A DNA stretch of 64,000 bases from Sipunculus nudus (lineage: Eukaryota > Annelida > Sipuncula > Golfingiida > Sipunculidae), in assembly GCA_026874595.1 (NCBI GenBank), contig CM049313.1, forward strand, positions 29,198,008 to 29,262,007, read 5' to 3'. Shown piece after piece: positions 1-11,597 of the stretch. A program made the translations under genes and the position numbers. The notes below the pieces were generated by a model, which was not told the DNA's origin, ran no database searches, and saw only the letters and a program-made list of their open reading frames with translations. Numbering within the stretch: the stretch's first letter is position 1; every line of letters begins with the position of its first letter.

Positions 1-148
1 GGCCAGCCATGTTTACTGCAACTGTTCAACAGAGTTGTTAATGCCAATACGCTCTTTGCCCATAACTTTTTTTATGATAATTTCGAAGGCCTACACCCAT
101 TTTGTTTGCATATATTAGGTATCTGACCAATACTTCAGGCATTGTTTT

Positions 149-1531
149 AGCGAACCTGTGAGCTTATGCTATGGTGCGGCGTCGTGCATCATGTCGTGCG
201 GCGTCTGTATGCTAACCATAGCTAACTCAAAAACGACAGGAGCTAGCATCACCAAATGTTTTGCAAATAATCAGTCATCTGGAAAACTGCATTTACTTAG
301 ATTTTATAGGGAAAAAGCTAAAAAAGCTTTAAAATTGTCTTCTCTGAAACTGTGCAATTGTCCAGTATTTCACAGAAATGATCCCTGGAACAATCTCTAT
401 CAAGTTTGTTCGAATGGTTCCAGTTTGGAGATTTCTGGAGTTACAGGAGGTTGAACTTAGTCATCTGTCCAAAAAAACACACTGAAATTAAAATCTCAGA
501 AACAGCTAGAGCCATCATCACCAACTTTTATGCCAATGTTTGTCACATATTTCATATCTGAAAATGAGGTATTGGTGGCGCCACCTACATTGATCTGTTT
601 TTTACAAGCAAAAATGTAATTTTAGACTCTTCTATCTTATACACTGTTTTATGATGAAACTGTTATGCTGATTGGTTTAAACTTTACAAGAATTATTCTG
701 TGTTAGGGTTCTGCCAGTTTATAAGAATAGATTCGGTAAATGCAGCTTTAAAAAAGCAGTGCAGCCAATTGAAAAAGGCTTTCTGTGTTTGAAAACAGAT
801 TTGACAACATGCTGAGTATCAGCAGCCAAGTCAAGAGGTCACTCAGTACAACCAGGTGGGGTCCAGATATCACCATGGCAACTGACCTGGCTCTGTCTGG
901 TGTTTAGACAATGTGTCTAGACACAGCGTCTAGACATCTAGGCACAGTGTCTAGACGTCTAGACACATCGTCTAGACGCAGAATGCCCAGATTAGAACTA
1001 TTGGAACTTTCAACTGTTTGAAAAACTTGCTTTGCAATTTTAGTGAATCTGTGAGCTTATGCCATGGTGTGGCTTCGTCAGTCTTCGTTGTCCATAATGC
1101 ATCATAGCTATCTCAAAAAGGGCAGGAGCTAGCATCACCTAACTTTTTGCAAAAAATTTGTAATCTAAAAATTCTATCGGATTTTGCTTATTTCTTGGCT
1201 AACTGCATTTTCTTAGATTTTATAGGGAAGAAGCTAAAAAACATTAAAAAATCTTCTTCTTCAAAACCATGCTGCCAAATTGTCCGTTCTGACATTTGTC
1301 CCAATAATCCTCCCTGGCAAAAAGATCATATCCGAAATGTCCTGACTGAAACATCCTGGTTTTAAAATGTCCTAGATGGAAACTTGCAGGTCTGAAACGT
1401 CCATTTTGCTGAAATCATAATGACTAAGGTAGATATGCCAGACATAAGAGGATCAATATTAAATTTTTAAGATGAACCTCCATTCTTACTCCCAAACTTT
1501 GAACAGGTTCGCATGAGGCCTGTAGGCCTTG
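149..1531 (+). mobile_element. H2 family element(s), short variant
   Basis: It starts with the H2 5' terminus AGCGAACCTGTGAGCTTATG and ends with the H2 3' terminus: CAGGTTCGC (inverse of the 5' arm), AGGCCTGTAGGCCT, then CTTG at 1528-1531. A second degraded 5' end near 1043 shows two overlapping copies. The body includes the palindrome GGTGGCGCCACC at 574-585 and a run of TCTAGAC palindromes. The same body recurs near 25.4-26.3 kb, and the same 3' segment at 54.8-55.0 kb. No coding potential seen. The Helentron-type classification is inferred from termini only. Confidence 0.7.
904..985. repeat. TCTAGAC palindromic minisatellite
   Basis: About six copies of GTCTAGAC, spaced 8-14 bp apart, lie inside the H2 short variant. 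A second tract with a different arrangement is at 26157-26222 in the paralogous H2 copy. Each unit is self-complementary, so single strands could form serial small hairpins. Confidence 0.75.
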
Positions 1532-1532
1532 T

Positions 1533-1809
1533 TTCATTTTTTGTGTGATAACTTTCCTGAATATTATCAGATTTCATTCAAATTTTGGTCAGTTATTGCT
1601 CTCATGCATACCTTAGTTGGGATTGGGTTTTGGAGTGTCTGGCTTCAGTCTGTCAGGTTTCCCTTTCAAGGGGATAACTTTTCTAAATATTATCAGATTT
1701 CATTCAAATATGTGTCTGTGATTGCTCTCATGCTTACCTTGGGTGGGATTGGTTTTGGAGTGTCTGGCTTCCGTCTGTCTGTCTGTGTCACTCTGTCTGT
1801 CAGGTTTTG
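1533..1809 (+). repeat. Two-unit ~126-bp tandem repeat
   Basis: The motif gataacttt…aatattatcagattt recurs at 1547 and 1673, each followed by a ttgctctcatgc…gtgtctggctt segment. A short (GTCT)n tail ends the block. It begins immediately after an H2 3' terminus. It probably belongs to another element's tandem core; I do not recognise the family. Confidence 0.6.
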
Positions 1810-2111
1810 CATTCATTAATACATTTTATAATATTATTTTAATGATCATTTATTTCAATTATATTATTTAAAAAAATCTTTATGGATGATACTGTTAATT
1901 AAAATTATATTTTACCAAATAATTGTAATTTTTAATAAATAAACTCTCTTATCAATTGTGCTAGTGCTACTCTTGGCTATGGGTAACCTGTAATTATTGA
2001 ATAACAGATAACTCCTCTGTAAGAAGCATGCATGATAATTAACATGACCTACAGTGGACATTTTTTTCCTGTTAGTGCTGTGGATTTAATTTTCACAGCA
2101 TGTACACATAA
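1810..2111. other. AT-rich intron, partly repeated
   Basis: Sequence around 1820-1910 is clearly related to 36940-37020 (aatattattttaat…tcatttatttc), so it is an old repeat fragment. At 2086-2107 there is a hairpin-forming GCTGTG…CACAGC segment that also occurs near 3890-3912 (left arm degraded) and 35731-35756. No gene seen. Confidence 0.5.
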
Positions 2112-3258
2112 GCAGTATAGCGATCACCCTTTGTCCGACGTCCGTCCAGTTGTCCGGCTGTCCTTCCATTAACTGGGCACAAATCCTAACCGTTAGACCT
2201 AGAAACTTCTTACTGTACATCCAGGGAGGTCCTGGGCAAATCTCCTTGGAAACCCAAAATTAGGTCATGGTGACCTATATTTTGTGACCTACGGGCCAAA
2301 AAACATGATTTTGAGCACCCAGACAGTCAGACAGGGCACAAATTGTATCCATTAGGCTAAGAAACCTCCAACCTGACATTTTGGGAGATCCTAGGCTAAT
2401 GTCCTTGGAAACCTGAAACTAGGTCACTGTGACCTATATTCTGTGACCTTAAGGGAAAAGATGTTATATGAGCACCCTGAATGTCAGATGGGGACAAATT
2501 GTATCTGTGAGGCCTAGAATATTCTAAGACAATATCCTGGGAGTTTCTAGACAAATCTCCTCGGAAACCTGAAATTGGGTCATTGTGACCTATATTTTAT
2601 GATCTACGGGCCAAAAACATGGTTTTTAGCATCCAGACAGTCAGACAGGGCACAAATTGAATTGATAAGGCCAAGAATCCTCCAACATGACATTAAGAGA
2701 GGTCCTAGGCAAATCTCCTTGGGAACCTGAAATAAGGTCATGGTGACCTATATTTTGTGACCTTCAAGCCAAAACATGATTTCCAGCACCATGAACGTCA
2801 GATGGGGACAAATCGTATCTGTGAGGCCTAGAATCTTCCAACTCAATGTCCTGGGAGTTTCATGGCAAATCTCCTTGGAAGCCTGAAATAAGGTCACTGT
2901 GACCTTTAGGAAAAAGATGTTTTAACACCCTAAATGTCAGATGGTGACAAATCGTATCTGTTAGGCATAGAATCTTCTTACACAAATTCCTGGGAGGGTC
3001 TAGTGAAATTAGGTCATGGTGACCTACATTTTGTGACCTACGAGACAAAAACCTGATTTTGAGCCTCTTGAATGTCAGATGGGCACAAATCATATCCTTT
3101 TAGGCTTAGAATCTACTAATGCAACATCATGTGAGGTCCTAGGCAAATCTCCTTGGAAACCTGAAATTAGGTCATGGTGACCTACATTTTGTGAGCTACA
3201 GGCTGAAAACAGGATTTTGAGGACCCAGAAAGTCAGGCGGGGCAGACATTGTATTTTT
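2112..3258 (+). repeat. H3-type ~158-bp tandem array with IR3 palindromes
   Basis: Seven to eight monomers start near 2166, 2334, 2495, 2648, 2805, 2943, 3079 and 3240 with gggcacaaat/ggggacaaat. Six carry the perfect palindrome AGGTCAnnnTGACCT (2262, 2421, 2735, 2891, 3011, 3169) and one is a one-base variant (2577). Spacing is 156-159 bp except one 120-bp step. The 5' lead-in (gcgatcaccctttgtccg) is that of H3. Tandem cores of about 160 bp are a known feature of bivalve pearl-like elements. Confidence 0.8.
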
Positions 3259-3370
3259 AGCTCAGCTGACTATAAGTCATCTGAGCTATAGTCGTGGTCC
3301 ATTGTCCGCCGTCCGTCTGTCCGTCCGTCCGTCCGTCTATCCGTCCGTCCGTCCGTCCGTAGATGTGGCA
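3259..3370 (+). mobile_element. H3 5' end with (GTCC)n microsatellite
   Basis: The terminus AGCTCAGCTGACTATAAGTC and the following TCTGAGC form an imperfect 5' hairpin (GCTCAG/CTGAGC and TGACT/AGTCA). It is followed by agctatag and an impure GTCC/GTCT repeat at 3309-3361. This 5' end is shared with the copies at 7681, 8269, 15852, 32376, 34014, 34528 and 57328. Confidence 0.75.
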
Positions 3371-5393
3371 CGTTTTGAAACCATAAGACCTAGGAATCCA
3401 AAATTCGGCATTATGTTAGATGTCCCCAAGATCTCCTACCAAGCAAAAAACTGGGTCTTTGCAACTTTGTTCCTTTGAGAAATTAAGGAAAAACCTCAAA
3501 TTTTTATTAAATCTATTTTCACTTTTCAGGACTGCCTAATATCAAAACCACTCATCTGTTTTTCCTCATATTTACCATAAATATTCCTCTATATAGTTAC
3601 TATGTACATGCCAGAAATTAGGTCTGTATTATATAAATAAAAAAAGTTTTAGGCTCAAACATAATGCATTTTGTAAAAAATCAGGAAAGATATTTGATCA
3701 CTTAACACAAAACATGTTAAAGCTAAGGACTTTTTTTCCTGTAATATAACTTTAATTAATCAAAATTAAATTCTGTACCCAAATTTAGATCAAAATCTTT
3801 TAAAGTTTTTAAAATATTAGCAAAAATAAAAAATTGGTACCTTAAATTTTGCCCAACTTTGACCATGGCACGTTTTTTTCTTGTAAGTACAGTTGATTTA
3901 ATTTTCACAGCATGTAAACATAGTAATGGAAGCATTATGCCTGGTGTATTTCCCAATGCACAGGTTTCGCATTAGGCCTGTAGGCCTTGTTTCTTGTTCT
4001 AAGTGTTTAGTACTTGCATTGTTCATATACATGTTACACATGTTCTTGAAAAGTAATGGTCCAGCATTGAAGCATTATACCTGGTTTAATCTCATTGCAC
4101 AGGTTCGCATTAGGCCTGTAGGCCTTGTTTTGAAGTTAAGGCGCAAATATATTGCAATTTAAAAAAAAATAAAGAAATATATTTACTCACTTAACATGAG
4201 AATTGCTGAAGCTTGAGACTTTTTTTCAGGGATATAACTTCATTTAATCAAGATTCAATTGTTTACCAAAAATTATATCTGAATTTTGCAAATTTTTCAA
4301 GTTATTAGCATACATAAAAACAGGCTTTCCCTCTGCCCTGCACCCCCCCCCCCTCCGGATGGTGCATAAACTAGATGAATGTTATAATTTTCTGTATTTG
4401 ATTCATTCTTATTCTAGGCTATGCTACATTTTAGGTTTTGAATTGTACCACTAGGGTTACAATGGTTAAAGTGCATATTTCATTGTGTCCACAAAGTGGT
4501 GTAATGCTATGAAAATATGGATGTTCATCAGATAAGTAATACCTTAATTCAGAAGAGTAAAAACTTCACCAGGTGTGAAATTGACTATTAATTCCAGTAA
4601 TAAAGTATAGCTGAGATAGTAATTAGCACAATGATATTGTTTTTCCCTCATTCAACCAACAGTGTGCATACTTTATTTGAAAAGATGTTTTTATTTTATC
4701 AGATTTACTGAATCTTTTATTTTGGTGAATAAAATTAGGCATGTACTGAAAACTCCAATGAACAAAACTTTTTAATAGTGATTCAAGGAATAATCTTGAA
4801 GATGCCATGCCGTGGCATTATTTTCTTTTAAATTCAGTTTAAAAAATTGTGATTTAAAAATAATAAAATATATGTGTATGCATAATATGACCCAATATGA
4901 GCTACACTCTGGATAAATAATGATTGCAACTTAGAATTCTGATATTTTAACTTGTATTTTCAGATTTTTTATTACAAATTTATAAAACTTGTAAATAAAA
5001 ATAAAATGAATCTGATGAAAACTATTAATGGAAAAAAAAATGGATATGCTAAAACAATAGGCTTAAATATATACTTAAACTTAAATGCATTATTCCCTTG
5101 AAAGTGAAATAAAGGTATTAGTCCATTCTGTCCACTTGCCTGTCCATCTGTAAATTTTTCATATGCATCACAGTTTCTCAAAACTTTACTCTTTTCCTTC
5201 ATGACAGTCTTGTCAGAGTATAAGTTTTGCAATCATAAATTTAGAACTATAAAATAACCAAATAAGAGGGTCCCTTTCCTCTTAGCTTCTCATATGCTTA
5301 TATAAAAAAAACATAACAATAGAATATTTTGCATATTTTGCATTTGCAAAAATTTAAATTTTCAGCTGAGCCCCATGACCCATGGGTCCCTTG
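3371..5393 (+). mobile_element. AT-rich H3-variant body with two H2 3'-end fragments
   Basis: Two consecutive H2 3' ends (CTTG at 3986-3989 and 4124-4127, each after AGGCCTGTAGGCCT) are embedded in AT-rich DNA. The block closes at 5363-5393 with CAGCTGAGC, the palindromic TGACCCATGGGTC and CTTG, the H3-type 3' end in its CCCTTG variant. A poly-C tract near 4346-4357 recurs near 42149-42164 in the same context, which shows repeat kinship. No coding region seen. Confidence 0.55.
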
Positions 5394-5966
5394 TTTATTG
5401 TTTTAATTTGAAATTCAGAGCCAGTAATTATTTTATTCTTTTCAAATTAATCAAGAGTATAAATTAAAGTAATTTATGTACTTGTGTTATCATGATATTG
5501 TTATGTGACTATTACTATATGATTCATTTGCTTCACTTCTTATTTTGAGAATGAAAATGATCCTATGTCATAATGAACCATGGTTATGTGTGGCGTGATT
5601 ACAGATAAAAGAGTTTGCATCTGCATACAAATTTTACTTATCCTCTGCAAAATTACAGTAAATATCAGAAACAACCGTGCAGTCATACAAGCTCATGGTG
5701 TAAATATTGCTTTGCATTATTACAAAGGTTCCTAGTACCCTGCTGCTTGAAGCAAGTCTGTTTTTCAACAAGATTGATATTTTTGAGATCTAGCATAGCC
5801 ATTTATGTTTGTATTATAACTAGTGCTGCACGGTTCCTCCTTATATTAATTTTGTTTCAGGCTTAAGAAAGAAAGATTTGATGAAAATTTGCCTTCATGA
5901 TAAGATCACATGACCCACTAAGTTCAAAACATGACCACTTCTAATGGTCAGTTATTTTTGCTGTAG
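5394..5966 (+). other. TIMM44 intron, nothing recognised
   Basis: AT-rich sequence between the H3-variant 3' end and the first visible TIMM44 exon. I see no repeat family and no convincing exon. It ends in a normal acceptor (gttatttttgctgtag). Confidence 0.6.
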
Positions 5967-6053
5967 GTGCGTCATATGTCACAGAAGAGAAACTTCTTTG
6001 GAGATTTCATGGAAAACATAAAAAATGAAATGAGTAAAAACAAAGAAATGAAG
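5967..6053 (+). CDS. TIMM44: TIMM44 coding exon (29 codons)
   Basis: The acceptor ttgctgtag precedes codon GTG at 5967 and the donor is gtaagg at 6054. Translation begins VRHMSQKRNFFGDFMENIKN and ends in SKNKEMK. It is a basic segment followed by an amphipathic helix, typical of the mature Tim44 N-terminus just after the presequence, a region linked to binding of mtHsp70 and the TIM23 core. The phase is 0 at both ends, so it splices directly to the exon at 15249. The exon carrying the mitochondrial leader must lie upstream; I could not identify it in 1-5966. Confidence 0.85.
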
Positions 6054-6759
6054 GTAAGGACAAAGATGTAACAGGTGTGTTTTTATCATGTTTATAACCT
6101 ATCATACGATTGGTTTTAAGTCCTATTCAGCTTTCATGTTCACTTTGAAAACTGTACTTGGTCTTGTTACTTTTTAGAATGGCTGACTGTAAGTCATCCA
6201 GGGTTGTGGAAATAAGAAATTTCTTTGCTTTTCCGCAGACAAATGTAATGCATAAAGTTGGTTATCTGCAGCTATGTCCAACATGTCCAATTAAATAACT
6301 TTTAATTCAAGGTTATTTATGGAAATAACTAACATCAGTATGCCTGTTTAACCCACATAATGGGTGAAACCAGCTGTTGTCCCATTTCCTCGTAACAGCC
6401 TGAGGCAAAACAGGCTGTAAAATACTGTCTGTGAAAGCATGAAAAATTGGTCACTATATGAATGACACATTGCATCTTTGGAGAACATTGTTACCTGACA
6501 TGTGACATGGTTTTCATGTGGAAAACCCTTATTTTATTGTCTCCATGGTGTATAATCGAATGGGGCAATTGCAAGTAGTGCCAGGGATATGCAATTCTGT
6601 GATACAGACAACTGACAGAGAGAGATTTGTCACAAGTATCATCCGTAAATTTAATCACACGTTGAATTTTTATGTTCCACATGGTAAACAAGTGTCATCA
6701 CTGGTTGAGCCGTAGTATTCTTTGACACCTGACCCAGGTTCAGACCTAGATATATAATT
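6054..6759 (+). other. TIMM44 intron, nothing recognised
   Basis: Apparently single-copy intron following the donor gtaagg. Two overlapping short open frames on opposite strands near 6490-6715 show no family likeness. Confidence 0.55.
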
Positions 6760-7679
6760 ATACTAGCTGATAAACCCGGTATACCGGGCTTTTTACCGCG
6801 GTGTGGGAGATATATTTACTGAGATATTGAATGTTGGCTAATTTTTTATTATAAAAGTTAAAAGAAAATATAGATTTTTAGTGGGATACTCTCGGAATAC
6901 GATATGTACAAATAATTTTTTAACTGTTATTTTGTGGCGCTGTGCTCGTGGCAAAAATCATATCCCTGTATGTTTACCTTCAAGACCTGGTCAGTGATGG
7001 TTTACATTGCCAACCAGAAAGAGACGCGGAGGAATACAGTGTTTCGTTGATATTTGACTGGTTTCTATCGTTGTACGTATAAAGAATAGGTTGATGTGAG
7101 GAATACAATAAAGATTAATTAAATGTACGTTGCAAGGAAACTGTTCCTGAAGAAGGAAACAGAAAGATGCTTACATCGTAAGTAGCAGAAGCGGACCCAG
7201 CGGGACTCCATGCAGTGGGTCCATATCCCATTTTCAGACCCCCGTCACCACCCTAGCCCTGTTCCTGAAATTGGGACCTTGAATTAGGTTTTGTCATTAA
7301 TCCTCCTGGGTTGAACTCTCCATTTCATAAAGGGAGAAACATGTGTTTTTCTCTTTTACTGACCACGCACGTGGGTCAAATCCCTCATTGAAAGCAAGCG
7401 TTATTCATATGAACAATAGTCCTTAGTGTTAGAGGTTAAGTGACCACGATGCTCGCATTCTGGTGAATGCCGAAGGCAGTTCGGCTGTGCTCGGTAAAAA
7501 AAACCCGGAAAAATCACTCAAAATTATATTTATATTAAAAATTATTTATTTTCATATTGCCTATGTCACTGCGGGGATAATAACCTTTAAAATGATGTGT
7601 GGCACAATATTGTACACAACGCGGTTTTAGAGAACTCTGCGAACAAACGTGAACTGAATTCCTTTTATAAGTATTAGAT
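6760..7679. repeat. Unclassified interspersed repeat with CCCGGTATACCGGG palindrome
   Basis: It starts at tactagctgataaaCCCGG. A perfect 14-bp palindrome CCCGGTATACCGGG lies at 6775-6788. The tactagctga… start resembles a motif seen at the ends of dispersed repeats in many invertebrates, but I cannot assign a class. The right side abuts an H3 5' end at 7681. Confidence 0.4.
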
Positions 7680-7680
7680 T

Positions 7681-8268
7681 AGCTCAGCTGACCATAGGTC
7701 ATCTGAGGCATAGGGATCACGCTTTGTCTGTCGTCCAGTCATCGCTCTGTCTGAAAATGTAATCATTTGACCAAGAAACTTCCTACTTGTGTTACGAAGA
7801 CAAATAGCTTAGGGGAAAATACTGGGCCGATCCAGGATTCGAACCCATGTGGGTGGCGCACAAGTCTGGTGCACCAACCGCTTCGCTAGAAAAGCAAGCT
7901 TCAATAGCGAGACAGTTTGGTCCACTTTTATGTCACCCTGTAACACTTGACATCAAGGTAGGTCCTGGGTAAATCTCCTTGTATACCAAAACTTAGGTCA
8001 CTATGACCTTTATTCTGTGAGTTACCTGCAATTTTGAGTTTTTAGCACTTAGAGAATCAGACTTGTGTTAGTGTTCTGGGCTGCTAAACAAAAGTTTTGC
8101 ACTCAACCCTAAAACTAAAACATTGCAGATCAACTGCATATATAATTTTGTTACCATACAAACATGAAGAAAATCAGCCCAGCCAGTTCTTCAGAACTGT
8201 TGCAGACACAGCTGGTGCGGACCCACCTGAGGCGATTGCAGTGACATCAGTGGACAGTTTATCTTATT
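7681..8268 (+). mobile_element. H3 fragment (5' end) carrying a SINE
   Basis: The H3 5' terminus AGCTCAGCTGACCATAGGTC is followed by atctgagg…gggatcacgctttgtctg. A perfect IR3 AGGTCActaTGACCT lies at 7995-8009. A tRNA-like SINE interrupts it at about 7815-7905. A second H3 5' end begins at 8269. Confidence 0.65.
7815..7905 (-). mobile_element. tRNA-derived SINE (Pol III promoter boxes)
   Basis: On the minus strand an A box TAGCGAAGCGG (7888-7878) and a B box GGGTTCGAATCC (7846-7835) are both perfect consensus, 31 bp apart. An anticodon-arm-like stem lies between them, but the T stem is mispaired and U33 is absent, so this is a tRNA-derived repeat or pseudogene rather than a working tRNA. Element ends are not defined. 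Confidence 0.6.
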
Positions 8269-8935
8269 AGCTCAGCTGACTGAAAGTCACTCTTTGTCCA
8301 TCGTCCGTCTAGCCATCCGTTCACAGGGCACAAATTGTAACCGTTAGACCTAGAATTTTCTACTTGTATATCCAGGAAGGTCTATGAAAAATCTCCTTGG
8401 AAACCTAAAAATTGGTCTCTGTTACCCATACCCTCCGAGCTGTGGGGCTCTGAAGTACCCCCTAGAATGAATAAAAATTTGATACAAAAACTCCAATAGT
8501 TGAATAACAAATGCACTGATGCCCATGATTATTTGCATGCATATTTATCATGGAGTGTTTCATCAGTTCCTGTTGACTGGTGGTGCCACATGTACTTTTT
8601 AAAAATTTTTATGCATTTTTCTCTGTTTGAGACCTTCAAATGAAGTAGACATCCATAAACAAGGCACAAATCGTAACTATTTGACCTAGAATCTTCTAAC
8701 TGGACTTCCAGGGATGTCAATGAAATATCTCCTGTAAAACCTGAAATTAGGTCTCTGTTGCCCATATCCGCTGAGCTATGGGGCTCGTTTATACTCCTCA
8801 GAATAATTAAAAATTTGATACAGAAGCTCCAGTATCTGAATAACTAATGCATTGATCATCATGTTTCTTTACACGCATCATGATCATTGTGTTTCATCAG
8901 TTCATACCTAGTTCTTAGATGAGTTCGAAAGCCAG

Positions 8936-9340
8936 TGACCTTGGCCTTCACCTTTATGATCAAATCTGCAGAAACATGAAATTATTGTGAACCCCATAAC
9001 TTTTGAAGTATTCCACATTTTGTCCTTAAATTTAGTACACCTATTGTTTCTACCAAGTTCTCAAATGAGTTCGAAACCCAGTGACCTTGACCAAGATCTT
9101 CAAGGTCAAATCTGCCAAAAGGTGAAATTTTTGTGAACCCCATAACTTTTGACGTATTACACATTTTGTCCTCCAATTGAGTACACATATTGTTCCTACC
9201 ATGTTCTTAGATGAGTTTGAAACCTGGTGACCTTGACCAGGATCTTCATGGTCAAATCAGCTGAATTATAGGTATTGTTTTGTGGACAAGATAACTTTTG
9301 AAGGACTGCATATTTTCCTTCAAAATTTGAAACACTCATT
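8936..9340 (+). repeat. ~145-bp tandem array with inverted AAGGTCA half-sites (left part)
   Basis: Monomers are marked by ccccataacttttga at about 8993, 9138 and 9288. Each holds TGACCTTGA and, about 9 bp on, the inverse or a close variant (for example 9082-9090 and 9100-9108). The array resumes at 11598-12010 on the far side of the H1 insertion. Confidence 0.7.
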
Positions 9341-11597
9341 ATGCCCCCGCCACATAGTGGCCGGGGCATATAGTTTTACCCATGTCCGTCATTCCGTCCT
9401 TCCGTCATTCCGAAATCAAACAGTTGTACAGACTTTTTTTCGCAATGCCTGCAGATATTGGCCTGATTTTTGGTGTGTGGGCAGATATAGACCAGTTACA
9501 GATCAAGTTCGCGTTTCGTCCCGGTTGACCTACTTTTGACCGTTTTACAGCTCCTAAACTTAGAAAATTTCATGAAAAATAGAAATATTCATGACAGATA
9601 CACATGTACGGACTTTCTTTGGCAATGCCTGCAGATATTGGCCTGATTTTTAGTGTGTGAGCAGATATAGACCAGTTACAGATCGAGTTCGCGTTTCGTC
9701 CTGGTTGACTTACTTTTGACCGTTTTACGGCTCCTGAACATAGAAAATTTCATGAAAAATATGAAATTTCATGACAAATACACATGTACAGACTTTTTTT
9801 CGCAATGCCTGCAGATATTGGCCTGATTTTTGGTGTGTGGACAGATATAGACCAGTTACAGACCGATTTCGCGTTTCGTCCCGGTTGACCTACTTTTGAC
9901 CGTTTTACGGCTCCTAAACTTAGAAATTTTCATGAAAAATAGAAATATTCATGACAGATACACATGTACGGACTTTTTTTCGCAGTGCCTGCAGATATTG
10001 GCCTGATTTTTGGTGTGTGGGCAGATATACACCAGTTACAGATTGACTTTGCGTTTCATCCTGGTTGACCTACTTTTGACCGTTTTACGGCTCCTGAACA
10101 TAGAAAATTTCATGAAAAATATGAAATTTCATGACAAATACACATGTACGAACTTTTTTTCGCAATGCCTGCAGATATTGGCCTGATTTTTGGTGTGTCT
10201 GCAGATATTGACCAGTTACAGATGGAGTTTGCATTTCATCCCGGTTGACCTACTTTTGACTGTTTTATGGCTCCTGAACATAGAAAATTTCATGTAAAAT
10301 ATATATTTTCATGACAAATACACTTGTACAGACTTTTCTTCACAATACCTGCAGATATTGGCCTGATTTTTGGTGTGTGGGCAGATAATGACCAGTTACA
10401 GGTCGAGTTCACGTTTCGTCCCTGTTGACTTACTTTTGACCGTTTTACGGCTCCTAAACTTAGAAAATTTCATGAAAAATAGAAATATTCATGACAGATA
10501 CACATGTACAGACTTTTTTCGCAGTGGCTGCAGATATTGGCCTAATTTTTGGTGTGTGGGCAGATATAGACCAGTTACAGATCGACTTCGCGTTTCGTCC
10601 CGGTTGACCTACTTTTGACCGTTTTACGGCTCCTGAACATAGAAAATTTCATGAAAAATATGAAATTTCATGACAAATACACATATACGGACTTTTTTTC
10701 CCAATGCCTGCAGATATTGGCCTGATTTTTGGTGTGTCTGCAGATATTGACCAGTTACAGATGGAGTTCGCATTTCATCCCGGTTGACCTACTTTTGACC
10801 GTTTTACGGCTCCTGAACATAGAAAATTTCATGTAAAATATATATTTTCATGACAAATACACTTGTACAGACTTTTCTTCACAATACCTGCAGATATTGG
10901 CATGATTTTTGGTGTGTGGGCAGATAATGACCAGTTACAGATCAAGTTCACGTTTTGTCCCAGTTGACCTATTTTTGACCGATTGACGGTGCTCTAAGAT
11001 AGAAAATTTCATAAAAAGGTGCACATGTATGGACTTTTTTTCGCAGTGCCTGCAGATACGGGCCTGATTTTTGGTGTGTAGGCAGATAATGACCAGTTAC
11101 AGGTCGAGTTCTTGTTTTGTCTCAGTTGACCTACTTTTGACCATTTGACTGCTCCTGAACATAGAAAGTTTCATGAAAAATATAAATTTTCATAACAAAT
11201 GCAAATGTACTGACTTTTTTTCCTCAATGCCTGCAGATACCACCCTGATTTTTTTTGTGTGGGCAGATAATGACATTTACAGGTCGAGTTTGCGTTTCAT
11301 CCCGGTTGACCTACTTATGATTGTTTTACGGCTCCTAAACATATAAAATTTCATGAAAGACAGAAATTTTTATGGAAAATGCACATGTATGGACTTTTTT
11401 TCACAATGCCTGCATATACTGGCATGATTTTTGGTGTGTTGCTTGATAATGACCCGTTACAGATCGAGTTTGCATTTTGCCCTTGTTGACCTACTTTTGA
11501 CCATACAACACCTCCTGAACTTAAAATTTTTCCAAATTTTACAAATGTTTCTAATTTGCCCAAGGCGGGGGCATTCATGTCGTTCCGACACATCTAG
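9341..11597 (+). mobile_element. H1 element, copy 1 (~180-bp tandem core)
   Basis: The 5' end ATGCCCCCGCCAC folds with GTGGCCGGGGCAT into a hairpin with one mismatch. The core is about twelve ~180-bp monomers (cctgcagatattggcctga…), degrading toward the right. Near the 3' end are GGCGGGGGCAT (exact inverse of the 5' arm), the hairpin TGTCGttcCGACA, and the terminus CTAG (11594-11597) followed by T. It is inserted in the AAGGTCA array: gaaacactcatt on the left and ttcctac on the right are joined in the unit at 11807. No transposase gene. Confidence 0.85.

Noticed and set aside
3309-3361. (GTCC)n as a regulatory element
   Set aside because: The same tract occurs just inside other H3 5' ends, so it is part of the element rather than specific to this locus.
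5615-5866. Possible TIMM44 leader exon (frame containing LQRFLVPCCLKQVCFSTR)
   Set aside because: It looks faintly like a mitochondrial presequence, but I see no convincing donor site, start context or phase match to the exon at 5967.
7835-7888. Functional tRNA gene
   Set aside because: Boxes A and B are good, but the T stem is mispaired, the base before the anticodon is not T and the acceptor stem is not found.
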